A stretch of 64,000 nucleotides of DNA from NCBI RefSeq assembly GCF_905475395.1, contig NC_058337.1, positions 134,499,960-134,563,959 of the forward strand, in the 5' to 3' direction. Shown here piece after piece: positions 49,050-59,760 of this stretch (position 1 is its first letter; each line of letters begins with the position of its first letter). Below the pieces are notes generated by a model, which saw nothing but the letters and a program-made list of their open reading frames with translations, was not told the DNA's origin and did no database searches. This DNA is from Chrysoperla carnea. Its lineage: Eukaryota; Arthropoda; Insecta; Neuroptera; Chrysopidae. A program made the position numbers and the translations under genes.

Positions 49050-51115
49050 TATTTTTAGGAAACTTTCGAAAATCTGAAGATAGCAGTCGCAAAATTACTT
49101 CTACCAGTTTAGAAACGTTGTTACCATCTGTGTTTACTTTAAAGAATTTAAAATACCGCGGAAAACTCCAGTCAATTCTGAAGTTTTATTAGCAACATTA
49201 AAAATCTTTGAAATTTTTAATGAAGATCAAACTCTTAAGACACGTTCAGACCCAGTTTGGAAGGATGTGTGCATTAAATTGGGTAATTGCATGGCTCGTA
49301 ATGCGCTAAACTTTGTCATTAGAAACAATCGGTGGAATTTAAAAACCGATTTAAAAGTACATTTTAATATGATTACGGAAGAAGTGGAATGTATCAATAC
49401 CATCGATATTTCTAAAGAAAGCGATAAAAGCATCGGTTTTCAACCTAATGTTTTTGATAATCAGAATATCAGGTTTCCTCAACTTTATTTCGATCTAGAT
49501 CTTTCTGACGAAGAGTGGAGAAGTATTTACCTTGTCTCTAAGACATACGAAGAAAAAGGGGGAATAACTAAATCGTACACAGTTCTCAATAAAGGTTGGA
49601 CGGACTTAATAGCAAAAAAATGTTTTTTAAAAACTAAAGTTCCATGTGCATATACTTTTAAATATGGAAAGGTGTTTGTTTCCGACGAAGCTGGCGTCTA
49701 TTTAAAAATAGAAGGTGTGTGTAAGGAATGTGGGGCTAAAATTAATGGATTCTGTTTAAATAAACCAATTGATGGTAATGGTATTACTATCAGAATACAC
49801 ACATACGATACAAACGGTATACCTCACAACACAAAAAGGGCAGTGAAAGGCGAAACCAGAACTTCAATGGGCTTAGAGCTTTTGAATAAAAATGCACGGA
49901 TTTGGCGAAACGAAGCGATCAATGACATGTTCTTCGGGGACCATGAGCCACCTTATCTTCCCCGTAGTGACACCTTGAGAAAGATTAAAGAAGAGGCTAC
50001 TAACCAAAATTGGGCATTGGTACTGAGAGAAATCCTGTCGAATCAATTTATAATTTGAAATATGAAGGAAAGTATGCCGGGTACATTAAGGAAATTGGAA
50101 AGGATAGGTTTTATGTTTTTTATTGGTCCCCAATGCAAATGTTTCTTTATAAGGATTGGGCACCGGTTCATTAATAAAATCAATAATAAAAAGAAATGGA
50201 GAAAACCGACACATTTTTTTGTACCAAATCATAATAAAGGGGGAAAATGAAACACAACCATTGTTTCAAATGGTGTCGGAGAAACAAGACGCTATCTTTA
50301 TCTGTTACTGGTTGCGAGAAATTCTAAGAGATGGGCTCCAACATCTCCAGCAGTGGATTGCGATTATTCACTCGCTTTGCTGAATGCAACATGTTTAGCA
50401 TTCAATGAGCGGAACTTGAAAAATTATATTACAGATTGCTATCGATGCATCGATGCATCGCGATGGCTTCGTGGCTAGCAGTTGCAACATCCCTTGAAAT
50501 CCTATTTAAGGATAGATATCGTCCACTTAGTAAAAATAATATCTCACAAAGATGTTTTTAAAAACAAATTGCCACAAACAAAAGACTTCTTTGTTCGAAG
50601 TTTGGCAATAATTTCTACATGTGACAATATGAACGATTTAACTGAGTTGGTACTATCAATTTTCATCGTAGCCCTGAGTCAGTACGATGGAACCGACGAT
50701 TCAGGCAACGATGTTGTTTGCAAAAAAAAGGAATTATTTGTTAGATAAAATAAACACTTAGACGTTGATGAATGTCCGGACATATTAAGTTTTACTGAAA
50801 ATATTTATGAAAATTGTGTAAACGAAATCTTTAAAACCAACACCACTTACACAAACAATGCTTTTTATTGCCCCGAGCTCATTGAGCACGTAATTAAACT
50901 GCTCAAACATTTTCAACTACGGACAAATGTTATCAACAGTTATTTTAAAACAGATGCAAACGTGGCATCATCGGCTAGATGTGAGGCCTACTTCAGAAAC
51001 CTTAAACACTCGGACCTAGGAGCCGATTATAGACCTATCCGAGCGGATAAATTTATAATAAATACAACCACATTCAATCTATTGAATCAATTTCTAAGTT
51101 GGAAAGAGCGGCAGT
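49050..51115 (+). pseudogene. Broken transposase-like gene of the giant transposon
   Basis: A frame open from ~49160 through 50058 carries DPVWKDVCIKLG and a Cys motif, CKECGAKINGFC, and a KGWTDLIAKKCFLKT segment. After stops and frame changes at ~50058-50270 it continues with KYEGKYAGYIKEIGKD. A region with CDYSLALLNATCLAF (about 50356-50400) resembles the second catalytic Asp block of MULE-type DDE transposases. Then IDIVHLVKIISH and LSIFIVALSQYDG (to 50748) and an open stretch 50776-51115 follow, where ASSARCEAYFRNLKH resembles the catalytic Glu helix. Family assignment is by pattern only. The breaks make the copy inactive. Confidence 0.6.
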
Positions 51116-52201
51116 AAAAAGAAGCCGAGAAAGTGCTGCTGTTGAACAAAAACAAAAACGTATAAAAAAAGACCACAGCAAACCTTATTTAAATATACAA
51201 GAAAATTGGTATGGAAAAAATTTGGATGCTAAGGAAGTGAAAAAATTAGAAGAAGAGGAAGAAGAAGAAGATTTGCTAGAGGGAAATAAAGAAAATCTGA
51301 TGCCCCAAAGTCCAAAGAATAAACATATTAAAAGGGGCAAATATTTGACTGCCTGTCCAAGCATTGACAGAATATACAGCAGACCCCTCCGCCGTAAAGA
51401 CGAAATCTTGGTTAACGGAAATAACTGCAAAGTGGTTACCATCGATAAAAAACCAATATTTGTTCAAAACACATGTGCATTTGATACAATTGTCGAAGTG
51501 TTTACCACCGCTTATTGTAATTTCAACAATTTTAAATTAACAGCCGATGCATCGAATTCACAAATTTTTAATTTTGTGAAAAAGTACGCAACGGAAGGAG
51601 TGAACCAATCTTTATATAAGAAAAGAGCGGAGATTTTACGGTCATCATTTCCCATACAAAACAACTATATGAATTGTCATGGGTCTTGAAGATTGTTAGT
51701 TAAATCTCTTTTAAAAGATGACCCATCTTTAGTTACCACTAAAAATTGTTTGAAATGTGGAATAAATAGAGAAGAAGACGAGTAATAGATTATTTCGAAG
51801 AGCTATCCAATGATGTTAGCTTTAAACAAAACTTTGTTGAGTTTTTAACAAAGACATTTAAAGACATATGTGAAGAATGCCATATCTGTAAATCAGAAGT
51901 AACTGTTAAAAAAACAACAAGTACTCTTTTAATTTTTGATGTGGAAGATTTGTTTCAAGTTTTTCTATCAAAATTTCCAGCGGGGATTCATATAACGGAT
52001 ATACCAGATGAAATTTTGATTCAGAATAATAAATATTTTCTGGTTGGAATTTATCGCCACATTCCAGCACATTTCACAGCCTTTTGCCGTGAAACAAATG
52101 GCCTGTGGAAAGAGTATGATGATCAGTGTAGGAAATCTCGATGTGTAAAAAATGTTCAAAAGGTGACGCTCGCACCACTATGTTTAGTGTACGCACAATA
52201 A
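51099..52201 (+). pseudogene. Ubiquitin-specific-protease-like domain downstream of the transposase
   Basis: The frame 51099-51689 begins basic and acidic (EEEEEEDLLEGNKEN), then YLTACPSIDRIYSRPLRRKD and VQNTCAFDTIVEVF. The latter is like the Cys box of USP-type peptidases (NTCAFDS). After a stop at 51689 and a short broken piece it continues to 52201 with FKDICEECHICKSEV (zinc-ribbon-like CxxC), then HIPAHFTAFCRETNGLWKEYDD, which matches a His box followed by the Asp of the catalytic triad. It was probably one polyprotein or fusion with the transposase-like part. At least one stop and one frameshift disable it. Confidence 0.55.
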
Positions 52202-52556
52202 ATTAAAATTAATAAATAAATTAAAAGTTTTTTAACATGTGTGCAATAATAGGCCAAAAAATGAAAATTTGTGCAATAAATAAATTTTTATTTAAACATA
52301 GATAACAAAACAAAATTTGAAATCAAAAAATGACAAATCTAAAACACATTCTCAAAACCCGCTTTTAAAATAAGATTTAGACATTTATTTAAAATTTTAA
52401 ATAAGAGCGCTAACTAACAGAATAACATTTCAGAAAAAAAAACGTTGTTATTGGCAACAAAGGGTCCAATTTGATTCTATTAGTCTTAAAAACTCATAAT
52501 CTTAGATTCATGTGGAATAGGCCTATTGGGTATACCACATTAAAAAATACGCGCCA
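52202..52556. other. 3' flank of the transposon gene
   Basis: Short AT-rich stretch with AATAAA hexamers just after the stop (52200-52220), before the right terminal repeat. Nothing else seen. Confidence 0.5.
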
Positions 52557-53950
52557 ATAAGTCTACCTCGAAGGTGGTGTGGAAATGACTAACAAACTGG
52601 AACCTTCTTTTTAAAATTTTTTAAAAGAAAACATTCATAAATTGTTGCGTTTATAAAGCATTTTTGATAATTTAATTGCAAAAGATTACCTTTTTCCTGT
52701 TAACTTAATGGATTTTATAAAAAGTAATTCTTATAGTCTTTCGTTTATGAAATACATTGGTTGATTTAATTGTAAAAAGTAATAAAAAAAAAACCACCAT
52801 AAAACCAAATTTTTAATACTAATTATCGCTGTTGCTTAACTTTTATCGTAATATAGATAATAATTGTGTAAAAAAGTATAACTAGTTTTTCCGAACATTA
52901 TTTTTTCACTAATTAATGAATCTAAACTGTATTCATTAACATCCCTACATATGATATAAATAAAATATAAGAATATAAAGTATCAATTTTCACCACCAGA
53001 ATTCTTTAAACTAAGAGTGGTCCAATAAAGTTTGTGGTTTGTGGTAACGAATTTTGAGGTTTTTCTACACTGGTCCAACGATGGTCAAACGATTAGATGA
53101 TTGTGACTTTAATATTTATATATCTTTCGAACTGAGGGTGGTCCAACGAAAATTGTGAGTGGTCAAAAGTGGTCCTACGATTTTGAAAGGATTGAGATGA
53201 AAAAATCTATAAATTTTTCCCTCCTTTAGTAGAAAATCGATTTTTTTGTTTTTGTCGTTATTACAATTTTTGGATGGTGGAGGGAACGTTTTTTCGTTAA
53301 AAAAAAATTTGTTTTTTCTAAATATTTTTCGAACGGAGGGTGGTCTAACGATTTTTGTTAATATTCCTGGGTGGTCCTACGATGGTCCAACGATTAAGGT
53401 AGAAAATTTGCACTTTTTCACTTTGAAATAGTAATTATGATATTTTTTTCTTTGATTCGTTAATTCGAATATCTTGAATCGTAAAATATTCTTCCATTAA
53501 TCGTGATAGAAGAACGCTGGTGGGAGGTCAAGAGGGATCGTTTGCTTATCAAGCGTTTTCAATGGTTTAGTATGAAATATTTGACCATTTTCGTAATGAA
53601 AATCTACAATGTTATTTTATGGCGGAGGCTGTGGGAAATTATTTCAATTGTGAATTTTTATTTAATGGTAGGTGGTCAAACGAAAATTGTGAGTGGTCAA
53701 AAGTGGTCCTACGATTTAGAATCGATTGAGGTCACAATTAAATTAAATTTCGTTCATGGGGGTGCTACCATGTTATTTTCCCTATGATGGTGGAGGCTAC
53801 GAGAAATAAAATTTTGAATCGTGAATATTTTTCGAACGGAGGGTGGTCAAACGAAAATTGAGGGTGGTCAAAAGTGGTCCTACGATGGTCAAACGATTAA
53901 GCTCACAAATAACGTAAAATTCGGTCATGGGGGTGCCATCTTCACAAACC
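52557..53950. repeat. Right terminal inverted repeat arm (unexpanded)
   Basis: Reverse complement of the left arm's inner part (52557-53130), of a single satellite-unit equivalent (53130-53400), and of the outer part (53700-53950). It has only about one ~521-bp unit, against about ten on the left. Confidence 0.9.
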
Positions 53951-54060
53951 ATATTTTCAACCATCTAGCTTAATTTGAAGAGGCCGCGTAAGTGCGAAAA
54001 TCTATGATATTGTGGCATAAAAAGGGGAAGATGGTTGGAAAATGGACACTTTCTTGACAC

Positions 54061-54177
54061 ACCTGAAACAAACAGATGAACCACTCCTCCCGCTAGCCAT
54101 GCACCCACGCTGGCCGCTATAAAGATATCGATAACACATTCCCATCCCTCTGCTTTAACGTTCTCGATACTGTACAT
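54061..54177 (-). other. Candidate coding exon with a membrane segment
   Basis: On the minus strand an ATG at 54177 opens a frame starting MYSIENVKAEGWECVIDIF, then IAASVGAWLAGGVVHLFVSG, ending at a TTTCAG|GTGTGT donor-like site near 54061. Base composition is GC-richer than the surroundings, and the peptide has a plausible transmembrane helix. I do not recognise a family and see no second exon nearby; the next 16.5 kb downstream is the giant transposon. It may be a real first exon of a gene continuing leftward, or a relic. Confidence 0.25.
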
Positions 54178-55408
54178 AAGTCTATATGTTCGTGGAAAAT
54201 ATTACTCCAAAATGTATAATTTAGTAGTATATAGTGGTTATAATATGTATTGTTATAAAAAAAATATTTTTACAACAAAACAATAAAATTTCATTTTTCT
54301 AAAAGCATTTTCACAGAAATAATAATACATAATATCCTACTCTTTCATAGACAATGGTTTAAAAAAAAAAAACTAAACACCGTATATAGTTATAAAATAT
54401 TTATATTACTTTTCCTTATCCATACATCATTTAATATCGCATATTTATTTCCCATTTATGTATGCGATATTACTATCTCTATCGATTAAAACTGGAACCC
54501 ACTCACAGTTCACTTTAAACACATACACGTGAAATTTAATTTAATTTTTCGGGTACGGAACCCTAAACTCGCACTTGAAACATATCTAAGATCACTCTCC
54601 TTTATACTTGATAGAAGAAAATTATACCGGTAAATTAAGCTTATCAAGATAAATGGAAAAGCTCTTTACCAAATTTCGATCTGAGTCTTAGTTCGGTAGA
54701 TGTGGCTGTGGGAAAAATAGAAAGATTTGTGAAATCACATACCCATCAAACTCATGAAAATAGTAGGTATATAAGAGCAATAGTTTTTTTTTGTTCCAAA
54801 CAAAATCCTTGTAAAATGATAAAGGAAATCAAATCAAATAATTTTGAAAAGATTTATGGCTTGTGCGAAAAAAATCTTGAACAGTAAAAAATACTTAATA
54901 TAAATAAACAATATATCAATAGGATTAATGACCGGATGTGTGGAGTCTCCTGATCTAATCTGAAGGGGTAGCAATCTTGAATTTGCCAAACCTGTGTAAT
55001 ATAAATAATGTAATTTCTACAAGAGAAATGAATTTGAGGTTTTCTTGTAGAAAATTTTGTTCACTTTTCAAATTTTGTTCAATTTCGTCTGTGAGTGTAA
55101 TTTTATCTGCTTTAAAATAGAGGAGAAGCCTTTTCTAGAATGATACTAATTCAATTCAAAAACTTGTGAATATTATAACGTTTTGATTTTCAATGCTTTT
55201 CATAATCACAGTTAAGAAATCCTTGTGGAAAATGCAATGAAAATTTATTATAATAAATATGAAGTTTGTATAAGAAACGATGCATTATGTCTTGCTGCAA
55301 TAAACCAATATTTTACTTGAGAATAATTCATTTGGAAACGAAAATTAGTATTAAAATATTATGTTAATGTTATGAAGAAGACACTTTTGTGATATGTATT
55401 ATAAAATA
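54178..55408. other. Unassigned AT-rich DNA
   Basis: No repeats or genes recognised. A 61-codon open frame at 54702-54887 lacks family features. Confidence 0.45.
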
Positions 55409-55410
55409 TA

Positions 55411-56014
55411 CAGTGAAACCTGGATAAGCGAGAAAATTTTATAAACGAGAGTAATTTCCAGGTTCCATCATTTTAACTCTATAAAACCTCTACAAGTGAG
55501 AAATATTAACCGCTATAAGAGAGTGTCGTTGTTTTTTTTCGTGAATCTCTAAGTGAGACAGCTAATTGCTTATACTTCTATGAGCAACACCCGCACGTAT
55601 TTAACATCTGAGCAACGCAAAGGAGTGGTAATGTGTTTTCAGTCTATATATGTGTTTTTCTATATGGCACATTAGAGACCGAATGCGTCGGCCGATTTTG
55701 ATGATTCAGGCGTCAATCGATTTGTCTTAATCTTGCGAGTGCTACTGAATATATGTCAGTAACGAAAATTTAATATGGTGACCACCAGACGATATATTGT
55801 GAAAATGAGTGTTCCTATGTGGCACACTGGAGACCAAACGCGTCGGGTGCTACTGAAAAAATGGCAGTAATGACAATTCAATATGGTAATATTTTTATCC
55901 GCAATAAGTGAGAATAACCACTCCTGCACTTCTATAAGTAAGGTTTAGTGAGAAATCTCGAATACCGAAAAACGATTGCCGTGCCTTGAACTCTCGCCTA
56001 GCCAGATTCGACTG
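55411..56014. mobile_element. pogo/Tigger-like MITE with TA target duplication
   Basis: The left end CAGTGAAACCTGGATAAGCG and the inverted right end CGCCTAGCCAGATTCGACTG match the CAGTxxAACCTxGATAA type ends of pogo-family elements. TA flanks both sides. The 604-bp interior has the GAGAAAT/AGTGAGA motifs often seen near such ends, and a diverged internal direct duplication (GGCACATTAGAGACC and GGCACACTGGAGACC). No transposase. Confidence 0.85.
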
Positions 56015-56335
56015 TACATACACCAACATGAGATGTAATAAAAGGGTACTTCTTCTATACCTACAGCATAGCATAGCATAGTATGCTACGCTGATGCATG
56101 TCATGTAGAGTGAGTGGTAAAACTACTAAATGCGATGGTAGTATTACTAACCATCCTCATCACTGAGTATTACATTCAATTTGTGATTGTAGGTGGTATA
56201 TGCAAAAATTTTTATAGGGTGAGTTTGAATTTTCACGACTCGGAAATGATAAAACGATATAATTGTGGTATCTGGTCCGACTTTGCTAAAATAGTATATT
56301 ACACACCTAGGGAGCAAAAGAAAAAAAATGTCTCA

Positions 56336-56831
56336 GCATACTAAGTTTAAACCCAAGTTTGTAACGCTTAAAAATATTGATGCTACGAACCAAATTTTGG
56401 TATAGGTGTCTGTCTGTCCATCTGTGGAAACGATAACTAAAAAACTAAATGACATACCGAGCTGAATTTTTATAGTATACTCAGAACGTTAAAAAGGATG
56501 TAATTTCGTAAATGAGCAACATAGGTCAATTGGACCCATAGGTACAACATAGGTCAATTGGAAAACATCAAAGTTTACGCTTGAGATTCGCAATACATGT
56601 ACGTTTATACATGCATTGCATTAAAGTATATATGCTTTCTATATATGTATGTATTTGTCTATTAAGATGTACACTGAGGAAGTGAGAAGAAGATACTCTT
56701 ATTACTTTGTGTGTAAGAGTGACTATTTTTATTTATTTACATGACATAAAAAAACAAAAGATTGTATAATCAACACTGCCTGTACATGGTATTTCAACAA
56801 TTAACTCAGCCACTTGTTTGTTTTCACTTAT
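56336..56831 (+). repeat. Dispersed ~550-bp repeat, copy 6 (rearranged)
   Basis: Shares CCAAGTTTGTAACGCTTAAA and ATTTCAACAATTAACTCAG with the other copies. The middle is diverged, with a small internal duplication of ACATAGGTCAATTGG. Confidence 0.8.
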
Positions 56832-59714
56832 GTCTTCTAAAATTTAAAATGTGACTTCTAGATTATTAAACATATAAGAGATAAAATAGCAATAAGTTAC
56901 AATATAACTGATTCCTATTCATTAAGAATTATGAAATCCACTCGAACGAAGCCGCAAACACAGCTAGTTAATTATATAGTTCTATCAAAGGCCTTTTATA
57001 AAAGATTTTTGTTTGTTAATTAACAAGTTTTTTAATTTTAAATGCTTTGATTACACAAAAAAAATTTTGTTTTTAATTTAAAAATCTTCTCATACCCTTG
57101 TGATTACTACCTATATATATTATATAGGTGCTTGTTTAACAACTAAACAACTTTTATTAGTAACTTCTTTCTTTTTGTATTATTGTACGTACATACAATG
57201 TAGGTACAAATTTTACAAAGTAATTTTTAGCATGTACGATATTACGAATAACTTTTGATGTATCTCACCAAGTATTATGGAGCATAAAATTCATAGTACT
57301 TACTATATTCTGTATAAGGTAGGTAATATCGTTCGTCATATATGCATACTTTTGAGAATGAAAATTACTTATACTTTTACAAGTAGTATATTTAACCAAG
57401 CGGATGTGTTATTACTATATAAAGGTTTAGTTTTTTAATGTACAAAAAAGTTGAGTAAATCTAACGTATTTTGATAATCAATTCGGAGACTTTTCTGAAA
57501 AGGCTAATTTTTTAAATAGGTTTCTTTCGTTGTAAAAAATACAGAAAAGGAATTTTTCGGTTCCGGAACAATTTGAACGAGCTTCTGCATGCGGTTTTGA
57601 GACAATTCATCTCTACATTGTTTTCTTTGGTGGCGTTTTTCTTGAATATCTCTACTTCTATTGATCAGATTGAGATAATAGAGATTGTTATATTTTCAAC
57701 TTTCTCTCAGAACTTTAATCGGAATCGGATAACTCGTATTCTGTATTGTTTACAACGAAATAAACCTATTAGTCCATTGAAATGTTACATTGACTGAACA
57801 TTTTCGGGAGGACGCGATTTTATTTGTGGGACATGTAGGGGAGGTCAATACAACCTTAACCCCAAGTTTGTGGGGTTGGCGCCCTTGTCCCCCGCCCGCC
57901 ATCTTTAAAAAAGAGGTGGAAAAATATTTTGCTGTATCTCGTAAAATATTGATTTCTCAAAAAATTTGCAAAGACATAATTTGTAGCAAATTGTCGTGGC
58001 TACAATTTTGTGTATGTGACTTTTTGCGATAAACTTAAAATTTAAAAAGTTATGAGCAAAAAAGTAACAAAATCCAAAATTTCTTTTTTTGCTTAATAAC
58101 TTTTTTTCTTGTCATTTTATCATAAATTTAGGTGAGAGCAATATTATAGAGAATACGTTTATGAACATTTTTCCGCAAATTTTATTAATTTTTGTTAATT
58201 TTTAACGTAGTTACAGCGTTTCCATGCTTTTTTCAGCCCCGATATTCAGGATTATTGTATTTTCCAAGCCATGATTGGATCTGGTGATGCACTCGGAGAC
58301 TGTGGAAACGGGCTACATCCTAAGGTGCTAAAAATATGTGTAACTTTAATCTTTTTTAGACATTTTTATACTATATTTAATATATTTATGTAAATAATAG
58401 AATTTAAGTAATCAATTGTCTTATTTGCTTGGAGTAATAGTAGGAACTCGATCTGTGGTGTACCGGGAGTTTTGGATTATTCGTACACTCGCTCTAAAAG
58501 TCAAAATATGTCGTTTATATTCCTAAATACATGCCAGAATGATCCCCGGCATGGTTTACCAATCCTTTGTAACTCACTTTAAAAAAAGTTCTCCATCTGA
58601 TGACTTATCGTTAGATTATTGACATCACCTCAGGACTTGCTATTATTAACGATCCCCTTTCGAACTGCCTTTTTCCTTACTGTTCTTCGGTTGCTTACTC
58701 ACGGCTTCCTTGTGAATTCCAACCCAGTACCTCTTTGTTGATTCCACCTTCTCCATAGTTCAACATGGGGAATTATTAAGAGTTATTCTCAAGAACGAGT
58801 TTACAAAGGTTTGTCGGATTCTACCAAAGGTTTAAGTCAAAGCCAATTTAAGACACTTCACTTCACTGGTTGATGAGGCTGCCACAACTAGGCTTCCATG
58901 AGGTCTTTCGGAACCTTTTTGTTCTTGCATTATGTACCATAATTCTTGAAGCGAACAATAATTCAGATTCCATTCAGAGTTCGACCTCTGTGTAATTTCA
59001 ATGTATCTATTATTACCAATTCATTGCAGTCGCATCAGCTTCAATTCATTAATAGCTAAAAGCTATACTATGCTTGGTTCTATTTAGATAGCTTTCGACC
59101 TGGGTTGAGTTTTCGGCTCCATTCAGGGTTCGACCTCTGTATATTTTCGATGTAACTTACAACATTACCAACATATGTCTTAGTAAATCAGCTATGCCGG
59201 ATCGATACGACATTATTTTAGCTTACGGTTCCGATTTTTAATAGAATATTCCGAATCCTTTTCGTAACTCGTTCAGTCGAAGGTATTTCTTTCAATTTTC
59301 CAGTGTTATTAATGGTAAGAGTAAGCCTGGATAAACGATTTCCAGGGCCAGAGGTTCCAGTTTCAACAAAATAATTTGGATTTTCGTGGTGGTATACGGC
59401 TTATCTACATATATACCCGGTTTACTATTGCTTGCTAAAGATGTATAGGTAGTATAGCTTGTATATACCTTGCTAAATCGTTATATTATAGTGTGGAATA
59501 ATATATATTGTACCACGTTTTACTACAAGTTATTATTAGATCATAACTGTAAAGTTATATTCTGTGTGTAGTCTGAAGTCTGTATATAGTCTGTATAGTA
59601 TGAACAATTTAATGTAAATATTAGAGCAGAAAACTTTATTTATATATGTTCACGAAAATTGCATTTATTTACAGTGTATCACAAAATTTATGTCCTTGGC
59701 TTATTGGTCTAGAC
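56832..59714. other. Intronic or intergenic DNA with repeat fragments
   Basis: 57482-57560 is a fragment related to the inverted-repeat element at 63641-63911 (AAATAGGTTTCTTTCGTTGT). 57840-58060 looks like old repeat DNA. 58963-59150 has two ~150-bp-spaced copies of a CCATTCAGAGTTCGACCTCT phrase. 58500-59400 is less AT-rich than its surroundings but shows no coding frame. Confidence 0.5.
58963..59160. repeat. Two-unit partial tandem repeat
   Basis: CCATTCAGAGTTCGACCTCT near 58975 and CCATTCAGGGTTCGACCTCT near 59123, each followed by a similar TTTC(A/G)ATGTA. Non-coding duplication. Confidence 0.65.
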
Positions 59715-59760
59715 CAGGGGTGGCCAACCTTTATTTATCAACGTGCCATTTTTTTAAAAG
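59715..59760 (+). mobile_element. Single hAT-type transposon end
   Basis: CAGGGGTGGCCAACCTTTAT at 59715 is the classic end of hAT elements of the Charlie/Tip100 kind. No inverted partner is visible downstream, so the element is truncated or rearranged. Confidence 0.5.

Larger units (their letters stand above)
37481..53950. mobile_element. ~16.5-kb DNA transposon with asymmetric terminal inverted repeats
   Basis: The left end GGTTTGTGAAGATGGCACCC (37481) is exactly inverted at 53931-53950. The inverted similarity runs through the whole outer region to inner ends at ~43401 and ~52557 (GTAGACTTATT/AATAAGTCTAC). The left arm is therefore ~5.9 kb and the right arm ~1.4 kb. The difference comes from ~521-bp tandem units in the left arm. 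The right arm has a ~250-bp segment (53450-53700) that the left lacks. Between the arms lie a broken transposase-like gene (plus strand), a Cys-rich remnant (minus strand), a nested non-LTR retrotransposon and dispersed repeat copy 5. I see no clean target-site duplication: left flank ATTTTTAAA, right flank ATATTTTCA. The superfamily is uncertain. Confidence 0.85.

Noticed and set aside
37481-53950. Maverick/Polinton giant element
   Set aside because: Size fits and long terminal repeats fit, but no DNA polymerase B, retroviral-type integrase, packaging ATPase or capsid-like frame is visible.
57573-58032. Two overlapping plus-strand frames
   Set aside because: No signal, domain or splice context; region looks like old repeat DNA.
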